Assembly (NCBI GenBank): GCA_905182025.1
Contig: CAJJAA010000023.1
Coordinates: 80,334-144,333 of the forward strand
Source: an uncultured OM182 clade bacterium
GTDB taxonomy: Bacteria > Pseudomonadota > Gammaproteobacteria > Pseudomonadales > Azotimanducaceae
DNA length: 64,000 nucleotides
Direction of reading: 5' to 3'
The translations under genes and the position numbers were made by a program. Shown here piece by piece: positions 57,380-64,000 of this stretch. The first letter of the stretch is position 1; each line of letters opens with the position of its first letter. The notes under the pieces are model-generated. The model did no database searches and had not been told where the DNA came from. It was given only the letters and a program-made list of their open reading frames with translations.

Positions 57380-59318
57380 GCAACAGCAAATTTCCTTTTA
57401 CATCTATTTCGGCTTCCCAATGTTGCTTCACGTAAGTCGTCGCATGCTGCTCGAGAATCAGTAATGGGCCGCTACAAACTGACCCTGACGCCATTGCGGA
57501 TCGGTGTTTGTAAGGAATCCTCCAGCTCTGTGAATCTGAGAGGTTTGGCTCAGCAAACCAATCTGGCAACTGGATTGGTTCTCGTTGCGCTTCAATGTGC
57601 GATCTTAAATTAACAACTTCAATAGGCAAGTCGAGTTGATGGCCATACTGACGTTGATGTGATTGATGAAAACTCACCTCTAGATCGGATAGTGATTCAT
57701 AGGGAATATTAATAGTGTGAGTTTGGCCGAGGTAACGCATATCAAGGCTACGATGCTCGCTCATCTCGGTAACATCCTCTTTAGCAAGATCTTGCTTTGC
57801 TTTGAATTCCAGGGCTTCGAATGCATACGCGACCTCAGCGCTTCGTAAAGCTGAAAGGATAATTCGATGGGTTTGAATCAGTTCGCGACCGGGTTTTGTT
57901 GTTAGCATTCCAAAAGCAGATAATACGCCACCGTGAATGGGTACCGCAGCCTTCGTCATACCAAGCGACTCCGCCAAATCGCAAAGGTGTAACCCTCCAG
58001 CGCCGCCGAAACAAACGAGGGCAAACGCTCGTGGGTCATGCCCTCGCTGAACTGAAATCACACGCAAAGCCTGGCTCATATGTTCATTAGCCAATGCGAG
58101 GATACCGCTGGCAACTTCATTTAGGGAGCAATCTAGCTGCTGCGCAAGACGGCCAAGCGCGAGACCTGCCGCATCTACGTTTAATGGCAATTCACCAGCG
58201 AGCTTGGGACTTGGCCCCAAGCGGCCTAGCCAAAGGTTAGCATCCGTTACCGTCGCGTCGGTTCCGGCGTTGTCGTAGCATGCAGGGCCAGGGTTCGCGC
58301 CTGCAGAGTCCGGCCCCACTTGCAAAAGCCCGCCTTCATCAACATAGGCAATCGAGCCGCCACCGGCGCCAATCGTGTGTATATCTGCCATGGGAATCGC
58401 AACGGGGTAACCGGCGATGGTGCCGCTGTTTGTGAGCTTGTACCGCTGCTCAATCAATGCAACGTCCGTTGATGTTCCCCCCATGTCGAAGGTAATGAGG
58501 TTCGGCTGTTGCATCAAGTTTGAAAAATATTGGGCGGCAGCGAGTCCGCCAGCCGGACCCGAGAGGAGCAAATTAACGGCTTTTGTGGCGGCAAGATTTG
58601 CATCAATCGTTAGACCCGAAGATTGCATAACGGACAGCGTTGATGGCGATACGTCTTTGATTAACGCATCGAGGTATCGTTGTATGATCGGACCTACGTA
58701 AGCGTTTAGCCAGGTTGTCATACCGCGCTCGTACTCACCATACTCTGGCAAGATATCTGAAGATCGCGAAACAAAATATTTGTCTTTGAAATATTCTTCA
58801 ATAAGAATTTCGTGTTCGCTGGAGAGAAAGGAAAAGAGCAGATTGATTGCAATCGCATCAGGGTTGCTCGCTTCAATTTCGATTGCCAGCTGTTCTAACG
58901 CGCCGTCAGCAAGTTGTTGCGTTATCTTTCCTGTCGCATCAACCCGGGCTTCAATTTCAAATAGAAAATCAGGGTCTAAGTCGATTTCAGGCGCAGCGGG
59001 TCTCAAATTGTAAAGGTGTTGGCGTGTTTGGCGACCTATTCGAATAACATCTTTGAGCCCTTTGTTGGCAACATAAGCGGTTTTCACGCCTTTGCCTTGC
59101 AACACAGCATTGGTCGCCACAGTTGTGCCGTGGACGATGACGAGTTTCCCCTGCGCCATCGCAGAGGAGAGCCCCATGGCCCTGATACCCTTAAGTATTG
59201 CTGTCTGCGGCTCCTTCGGAGATGAGAGCGTTTTGAAGACGCTGAGTCGATTATCATCAATACAGACGAAATCAGTGAACGTACCACCCGTATCAACACC
59301 GAGATAAATTGTATTCAT
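57363..59318 (-). CDS. hydantoinase A/5-oxoprolinase family protein
   Basis: ATP-dependent hydantoinase or oxoprolinase-type subunit. The N-terminal ASKHA-like motif is YLGVDTGGTFTDFVCID, and a second one is TFDMGGTSTDVALIE. GGGSIAYVD, GPDSAGANPGPACY and CFGGAGGLHLCDLAESLGM are also family features. The 651 residues correspond to the HyuA half only; no hyuB gene is nearby, so the substrate is unclear. The stop codon lies within the shared terminator. The gene interrupts the usual rpmG-mutM order and may be an insertion. Confidence 0.9.
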   Translation of the reverse strand: MNTIYLGVDTGGTFTDFVCIDDNRLSVFKTLSSPKEPQTAILKGIRAMGLSSAMAQGKLVIVHGTTVATNAVLQGKGVKTAYVANKGLKDVIRIGRQTRQHLYNLRPAAPEIDLDPDFLFEIEARVDATGKITQQLADGALEQLAIEIEASNPDAIAINLLFSFLSSEHEILIEEYFKDKYFVSRSSDILPEYGEYERGMTTWLNAYVGPIIQRYLDALIKDVSPSTLSVMQSSGLTIDANLAATKAVNLLLSGPAGGLAAAQYFSNLMQQPNLITFDMGGTSTDVALIEQRYKLTNSGTIAGYPVAIPMADIHTIGAGGGSIAYVDEGGLLQVGPDSAGANPGPACYDNAGTDATVTDANLWLGRLGPSPKLAGELPLNVDAAGLALGRLAQQLDCSLNEVASGILALANEHMSQALRVISVQRGHDPRAFALVCFGGAGGLHLCDLAESLGMTKAAVPIHGGVLSAFGMLTTKPGRELIQTHRIILSALRSAEVAYAFEALEFKAKQDLAKEDVTEMSEHRSLDMRYLGQTHTINIPYESLSDLEVSFHQSHQRQYGHQLDLPIEVVNLRSHIEAQREPIQLPDWFAEPNLSDSQSWRIPYKHRSAMASGSVCSGPLLILEQHATTYVKQHWEAEIDVKGNLLLQKKPG

Positions 59319-59429
59319 AAACTATTCATCGAGACAGATGCCGCAAGGTAACCGAGACACGCACAAATTGCCATGCTGTAAAGGGATGAATATGATGTGC
59401 TCCCCCGAATTACTGATGTGTTACTAACA

Positions 59430-60242
59430 ATGCCAGAACTACCAGAAGTAGAAACGACGCGCTTGGGCATTGTTCCCCATGTGACTCATCGGCAAGTGGT
59501 GTTGGTGCATGTCAGACAACCTAGTCTAAGGTGGCCTGTATCTGAAGACCTGTCTCAAAGTTTAACCGGCAGCGTTATTACCGCTGTTAGCCGCAGGGGC
59601 AAGTACCTGTTATTTGAGACGCGATCAGGTCGAATGATGATTCATCTGGGGATGTCGGGCTCGCTGCGTATTGTTGATGCAAAGACGCCTATCGAAAAAC
59701 ATGATCACGTTGATATCGGTTTTGATGATGGCAGTTTGCTGAGGTATAGAGATCCCAGAAGGTTTGGTTCAATTTTTTGGTTACACGACACGCAGGGTCA
59801 CGCATTGATTGACAAGCTGGGTCCAGAGCCGTTGTTAGACGGGTTTGATGGTAATTACCTCTATGAGCAATCGCGAGGTAAGCAGGTTGCTGTAAAGCTG
59901 ATGATAATGAACGGTGAGGTTGTCGTCGGCGTCGGCAATATTTACGCGAATGAAGCGCTATTCGCTGCGGGTATTAAGCCAGACAGGAAAGCGGGATCAA
60001 TTTCTAAAAAGCGCTATGAAAAGCTTGGATTAGAGATCAAATACGTTCTCGCGAAAGCGATTGAGGCGGGCGGCACGACGTTAAAGGATTTTGTGCGTGA
60101 AGATGGACAGCCGGGTTACTTCAAGCAAGAGCTGAAAGTCTACGGCCGCGGCACTGAACCCTGTGTCAATTGCGGCAGTGTTTTACGAGAAAGTAGACTT
60201 GGGCAGAGAGCAACGGTTTTTTGCACTAAATGTCAGACCTAA
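59430..60242 (+). CDS. mutM: formamidopyrimidine-DNA glycosylase
   Basis: Removes 8-oxoguanine and FaPy lesions by a glycosylase/lyase mechanism. The start is placed at 59430 because the mature enzyme needs Pro as the first residue after Met ([10 protein letters not shown]). The frame open from 59397 would bury this catalytic Pro. Also visible are the catalytic Lys region [23 protein letters not shown] and the C-terminal zinc finger with CVNCG and CTKC. The result is 270 residues, like E. coli. Confidence 0.97.
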   Translation: MPELPEVETTRLGIVPHVTHRQVVLVHVRQPSLRWPVSEDLSQSLTGSVITAVSRRGKYLLFETRSGRMMIHLGMSGSLRIVDAKTPIEKHDHVDIGFDDGSLLRYRDPRRFGSIFWLHDTQGHALIDKLGPEPLLDGFDGNYLYEQSRGKQVAVKLMIMNGEVVVGVGNIYANEALFAAGIKPDRKAGSISKKRYEKLGLEIKYVLAKAIEAGGTTLKDFVREDGQPGYFKQELKVYGRGTEPCVNCGSVLRESRLGQRATVFCTKCQT

Positions 60243-60462
60243 TGGTTACAAACTCGTCTCGAAGCCGCGGTTTGACTGACGTTGCAACGCATCTGAAACA
60301 ATTTGAATTAGCGTAAGTTTCCGCTTACCCTAGGTTTATCATATATTTTACGGTTTAGGTGCGTCTGCTTACAATCGATTACGGCTGCTTAAAGGGCTGT
60401 GAGAAAGCTTAGATTGAATGCCAGAGAGTCAATGGTGTAACTAAATCAACTCGGAGGAAAGG

Positions 60463-60780
60463 GTGGTGAGAAAGCAATTTAAGATGTCATTGGCGCTTTT
60501 GGTGCTATTACTCGGCAGTGCAAATTCGGTCATAGCAGCGCAGGTAGAAGAAATTCCCGGTGCAGGCGCGATGGCGCTCGATCTTGTTGTTGCGAGACCG
60601 GTCGGCTTGGTCGTTTTTGGCCTGGGCTCCGTAACCTACCTTGCGACGCTGCCGTTCTCACTGCTAGGCGGCAATGCCGGTGATGCGGGTAAGGCACTTG
60701 TTGTAAAGCCGGCTCAGTCCGTTTTTGTTCGGTGCTTGGGATGTCGTACACCGGGTCGAAAAGTCAAAGTCGCCCAGTAG
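60463..60780 (+). CDS. small exported protein of unknown function
   Basis: No family recognised with confidence. The 105-residue product has a signal peptide (KMSLALLVLLLGSANSVIAA) with a likely AXA cleavage near residue 26. A hydrophobic Gly-rich stretch follows (RPVGLVVFGLGSVTYLATLP FSLLGG, split here at the Pro), then a C-terminal region with a CLGC pair and a basic tail. Similar small proteins annotated as multidrug transporter-like exist, but I cannot verify that. GTG start with GGAGG upstream. It converges on coaD with a 4-nt gap. Confidence 0.7.
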   Translation: MVRKQFKMSLALLVLLLGSANSVIAAQVEEIPGAGAMALDLVVARPVGLVVFGLGSVTYLATLPFSLLGGNAGDAGKALVVKPAQSVFVRCLGCRTPGRKVKVAQ

Positions 60781-60784
60781 GGGT

Positions 60785-61261
60785 TTAAGCAATCTTGCCG
60801 TCTGCGAGTGCTTGCGCGACGGCAGGATGTACAAATCGCTTTACATCACCCCCATAGGCTGCGATCTGGCGAACGAGCGTAGAAGAGATGTATGAGAACT
60901 CTTCCGCAGGGGCAAGGAATATTGTCTCCAGACCTGGCTGAAGAACTCGATTCATATTTAGCATCTGGAATTCATATTCGAAATCAGTCACGGTTCGAAT
61001 ACCTTTCAAAATAATCTCCGCGCCAATTTCCTTAGCGAATTCTACTGTCAGGGTATTGAAACCTACAACTTCAACATTTTTGATGTAGGACAGCGCTTCT
61101 TGAGCCAGTTCAATGCGCAATGTTAACTCGCCAGGGCTTTTGTGAGGGCTAGTCGCAATCCCGAGAATGACATGATCAAATATTTTTGCAGCCCGCTCAA
61201 CAAGGTCAGCGTGGCCGTTATGAATTGGGTTGAATGTACCTGGGTATAAAACTGTCGACAT
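60785..61261 (-). CDS. coaD: phosphopantetheine adenylyltransferase
   Basis: Penultimate step of CoA synthesis. The 158-residue product begins with the nucleotidyltransferase motif [18 protein letters not shown] (TXXXH form). It has [16 protein letters not shown] and the [20 protein letters not shown] ending. CoaBC is encoded nearby, giving two pathway enzymes in the window. Confidence 0.97.
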   Translation of the reverse strand: MSTVLYPGTFNPIHNGHADLVERAAKIFDHVILGIATSPHKSPGELTLRIELAQEALSYIKNVEVVGFNTLTVEFAKEIGAEIILKGIRTVTDFEYEFQMLNMNRVLQPGLETIFLAPAEEFSYISSTLVRQIAAYGGDVKRFVHPAVAQALADGKIA

Positions 61262-61404
61262 TTTATCTTCACTCCGTCGTATCCGCTTTGATTAGCTAAT
61301 CTGCTGAATCGTTTTTGAACACGTACTATAAGTGCCTTAAGTTAAGAGAGGCGCCAATAATACATGACGAAAATGCCATGAACACCCTTGAATCAAAGAT
61401 AGAA

Positions 61405-61977
61405 TTAGGGTTGGCATATGAGTCCGTAGTGGACAGCCCCGGATTTCTTCTGTCTGTATACCAACCAATGTTGCTCAGAGCCTTCGCCAAGGTCGCCTTT
61501 GGTGAGCGGATTTGCTGATTCAAAATAGATGAACCCTTTCGATTTCAGAAGTTTTTGTTCGTCTATAATCTGCAGGCATTTACTCAGGTAGTCGCTCGAA
61601 AACGGCGGGTCAAGGAAGATAATATCCCAAGCTTGGCCGGTTTGTGCGGCGAGCCAAGCGATCGCGTCAGATCTGACGCAATGCCAAAGTTTGGAATCGG
61701 CTTCCAACGTGTCTAGATTGGATTTGATTTGACGCAACACTTGCGCTGAGGAATCAACAATAACGACATCCTTCGCGCCGCGTGATAGCGCCTCAATACT
61801 CAAGGCACCGCTGCCGGCGAAGAGTTCGAGGCAACTTGCACCTGCGATATCAAGCGAAAGCCAGTTAAACAATGTTTCTCTTACTCGATCGGGACTTGGT
61901 CTAACCGCATCCTCGATAGCGAATTTAATCTTACGACTACGCCACCTGCCGCCGATAATGCGCAGAGAGCCTGACAT
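61405..61977 (-). CDS. rsmD: 16S rRNA (guanine(966)-N(2))-methyltransferase RsmD
   Basis: SAM-dependent methyltransferase of the small ribosomal subunit. Features are LRIIGGRWRSRKI, RPSPDRVRETLFNWL, the SAM loop CLELFAGSGALSIEALSRGA and the catalytic motif FLDPPF. The ATG at 61977 is preferred because GGGGA lies 9 nt upstream, giving 190 residues; the ATG at 61986 would overlap the upstream gene. It is paired with coaD. Confidence 0.93.
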   Translation of the reverse strand: MSGSLRIIGGRWRSRKIKFAIEDAVRPSPDRVRETLFNWLSLDIAGASCLELFAGSGALSIEALSRGAKDVVIVDSSAQVLRQIKSNLDTLEADSKLWHCVRSDAIAWLAAQTGQAWDIIFLDPPFSSDYLSKCLQIIDEQKLLKSKGFIYFESANPLTKGDLGEGSEQHWLVYRQKKSGAVHYGLICQP

Positions 61978-61978
61978 G

Positions 61979-64000
61979 CTACTCATTCCCCTTTGTTCGT
62001 CGTTGTCCTTGCCCAGGCGCCAAACTGTGATAAGCGATGAACAAGGTTGAGAACAGTCCTAGCAATAAGAGAATGGCGCTTGAGGGATAGCTGGCCAGCC
62101 GTGGTTCGATCACAATGTCGTGCGTCCCCTTGGGGATAACAAACCCCAAAAGCCCGCCGTAGGCGGGGTAGGTATCGAGCTGAACAATATTATTAACGCC
62201 GATGGCAGTTACAAGAAGCTGCTTTGAAAAACTGGTCGCTACAGTCGTCGGGCAAGTCATTGTTTGATCCAAAACTTTCACAGAGAGCAAGTTGCCCTCC
62301 AATTGATGAGTAAAACTGCTGAACGGCAGTTGCATGCATTGTTTGGTTGGAGCAGCGAATTCATTGCTAATGGGTGCCTCAGTATCGTAGCGGTACTGCG
62401 ACTGCTTTATGCTGTTAGTTAAGCTTTCAGATCGCATCAGTTCTGTTCGCATATCCGTTAAGCTAACAAACGTTTTTGTTTTGTTGCTTGCCCAAATAGG
62501 CCCAGGTGTTTCATCGAGACGTGTTGTAAAAATTTGATTGCCATCGATCTGAAGTTCGCAGCAAATGTTGTAGAGCTGCTGAACTATTTCAAAACCTGCC
62601 TGCCCTGGACCAAAGTTAAAAAAGGCTGTGGTTGGTCTGTAGGGTAGATTCATCATTGCTTGAACAGTTTCTGAAAAGCTACGTAATGGAAATCCGTAAC
62701 CGTTAATGGTTTGCAGTTCGCCCACGCTCGAAAGTAATAGCCCATTGCGAGAAACGTTAATCGCAATCCTGTTTAAAGGTTGTCCAAGTTGTGTTTGCGT
62801 TTGTTTGGCAAGTTCGCCGACCTGCTTGTTCGAATTAAGATTGGGCTCAATTCCGGTGACAAAATTTATCTCCTCGCGAAAGGCTAGCAGACACAAAAGG
62901 CTTATGATAAACAAACCATTACGCCCTATTGGCTGATTGCGTGCCAGAGCAAATAGGCTGAAGACCACAACGCAGATGAGTGCTAACTCTTGTCCGAGGG
63001 GTGGCAGGTTATAGACGATGGTGATCGTGATCAGCGTTGTTGCTATCCAAATTTTGAGCTTAGCACTGTCTTGATCGCTTGCTTGATCAGGGGGCCGCCT
63101 GTCTTCGACTCGGTTGTAGCGGTGAATGTCTTTCAATATATAGCCGCCAACTAGACTGGACCAGAGCACCATGACCGGGATAATGCTGCGCATGGGAACC
63201 CTGAAATCCTGTAAAAGCGGGAAAATTAGCAGTAACCAGTTGGCGAGAGGTTCCAGCCGACTGCTTAATACGAAACACAGAAATATTGACCCTGCTAACC
63301 CCAAAACAACGAGAAATCGACGGGTCAGCAACAAGTACATGCTCGAGATTATTAATGGACCGAGTCCGTAGCGTATCTCATGGAGATAGCTTGCGGGTCG
63401 AGTGGCTATTGGGTCGTAAAACCAGAACAGTGACGTAAACCAATCATCCAGTGTTGAGATAAGATAGCTGTAGATGGCGGGGTTCTGACCGATACTTCGC
63501 GTGGAATCGTCACTCATTGCGAAGGCAATCATCTCCAATAATACCGGCGCAGCAAGAAGGCAAGCTAGAATCACCATTGCAATCATTGTCAGCATTGTTG
63601 AGAAATGATTTCGCCAGTCGGGCATTGATTCTTTACTAGCAAAGAAACAAATCAGTATTGGTAGCGAGAAAAAGAGGCTGTATATAAGAATCTGGAAGCT
63701 TGGGCTACATAGCGCATGTACTAGCGCAAGCATGATTACCGAAAAAGTCGTGAAAGATAATCGCTGATTTTTATGGCACTGCCAGAACGCAATCAGAGCC
63801 TGAACGAAAAGCATACCGAGTATCAGGTTGAGGTGCCCTTCATCAACCCGGTAGGCCATCAGTGGGGCGAAACCCAATAACAGGCAACAGGTAATTGTTC
63901 CGGTAATTTGTTTGTACTTCCATTCGAATGCACCAAGACCTGCAAAAGCATTGACTGACTGCACCGCAAGGAAGCAAAAAAACCATTGAATCACAATGAA
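61979..64000 (-). CDS. multi-pass membrane protein, GT-C/YfhO-like (5' end outside window)
   Basis: The frame is open to the window edge, so the N-terminus is missing and the GTG at 63994 is probably not the start. At least ten hydrophobic helices are followed by a large soluble C-terminal part and a last helix (SAILLLLGLFSTLFIAYHSL). The segment PLLQDFRVPMRSIIPVMVLW resembles the FPLFxxFRVPxR motif of YfhO-like and other GT-C membrane glycosyltransferase-like proteins. A role in cell-envelope glycan assembly is inferred. The stop overlaps the upstream ATG of rsmD. Confidence 0.6.
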   Translation of the reverse strand, partial: FIVIQWFFCFLAVQSVNAFAGLGAFEWKYKQITGTITCCLLLGFAPLMAYRVDEGHLNLILGMLFVQALIAFWQCHKNQRLSFTTFSVIMLALVHALCSPSFQILIYSLFFSLPILICFFASKESMPDWRNHFSTMLTMIAMVILACLLAAPVLLEMIAFAMSDDSTRSIGQNPAIYSYLISTLDDWFTSLFWFYDPIATRPASYLHEIRYGLGPLIISSMYLLLTRRFLVVLGLAGSIFLCFVLSSRLEPLANWLLLIFPLLQDFRVPMRSIIPVMVLWSSLVGGYILKDIHRYNRVEDRRPPDQASDQDSAKLKIWIATTLITITIVYNLPPLGQELALICVVVFSLFALARNQPIGRNGLFIISLLCLLAFREEINFVTGIEPNLNSNKQVGELAKQTQTQLGQPLNRIAINVSRNGLLLSSVGELQTINGYGFPLRSFSETVQAMMNLPYRPTTAFFNFGPGQAGFEIVQQLYNICCELQIDGNQIFTTRLDETPGPIWASNKTKTFVSLTDMRTELMRSESLTNSIKQSQYRYDTEAPISNEFAAPTKQCMQLPFSSFTHQLEGNLLSVKVLDQTMTCPTTVATSFSKQLLVTAIGVNNIVQLDTYPAYGGLLGFVIPKGTHDIVIEPRLASYPSSAILLLLGLFSTLFIAYHSLAPGQGQRRTKGNE

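Noticed and set aside
61315-61518. 67-codon plus-strand frame between coaD and rsmD
   Set aside because: Most of it is antisense to the conserved 3' part of rsmD and the product matches no family; treated as a shadow frame.

Overview
The window is a chromosomal segment of a gammaproteobacterium, roughly 47 percent GC by eye, that contains the replication origin. The evidence is the gene order around oriC (gyrB-recF-dnaN-dnaA / oriC / rpmH-rnpA-yidD-yidC-mnmE, then mnmG-rsmG-parA-parB and the atp operon), an oriC lying between dnaA and rpmH as in Pseudomonas, and a right-hand block (recG, spoT-rpoZ-gmk-yicC-rph-pyrE, slmA, argB-algC-dut-coaBC-radC-rpmBG, mutM, coaD-rsmD) with Pseudomonas-like and enterobacterial-like synteny. 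I cannot name the genus. No tRNA, rRNA, insertion sequence, CRISPR array or prophage was seen.

Layout. 1-4264: partial tag, then glyQ-glyS-gmhB. 4298-11423 (minus strand): a tightly packed operon dnaA-dnaN-dnaN-recF-gyrB with two different complete sliding-clamp genes in tandem and two parS sites inside recF. 11424-12001: oriC with DnaA boxes, an AT-rich unwinding region and the rpmH promoter. 12002-20171: rpmH, rnpA, yidD, yidC, mnmE, mnmG, rsmG, parA, parB. 20232-27568: atpIBEFHAGDC with a good promoter and a clear terminator. 27725-33124: glmU-glmS-uvrD with no bases between the genes. 33227-38273: an accessory-looking locus with a TRAP binding lipoprotein facing a TrmB-like regulator, branched-chain-type aminotransferase and TRAP membrane genes on the other strand. 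38385-47382: ubiA, rubredoxin, a dicarboxylate/amino-acid symporter, recG-ridA-spoT-rpoZ-gmk-yicC. 47512-57270: rph-pyrE, an exported coiled-coil protein, slmA, argB, membrane-anchored algC, dut, coaBC, an unexplained structured spacer, radC, rpmB-rpmG. 57363-64000: a lone hydantoinase A-like gene, mutM, a small exported protein, coaD, rsmD and a partial multi-pass membrane protein.

Most of the window is core housekeeping: replication initiation and processivity, segregation, tRNA modification, membrane insertion, energy conservation, cell-envelope precursors, stringent response and CoA/pyrimidine/arginine synthesis.

The most unusual finding is the tandem dnaN pair. The recF-proximal copy has every residue I could check of the canonical clamp peptide-binding cleft. 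The dnaA-proximal copy is intact, but at the corresponding positions it carries L155F, H175Q, R246G, V247A, S346P and M362S (E. coli numbering). That suggests a second clamp, or a heterodimeric clamp, with a remodelled partner-binding site. Other points of interest are an atpI with no usual start codon, paired parS sites read in the same frame of recF, a 12-nt periodic repeat array upstream of the TrmB-like gene, and a GNRA-hairpin-containing spacer upstream of radC.
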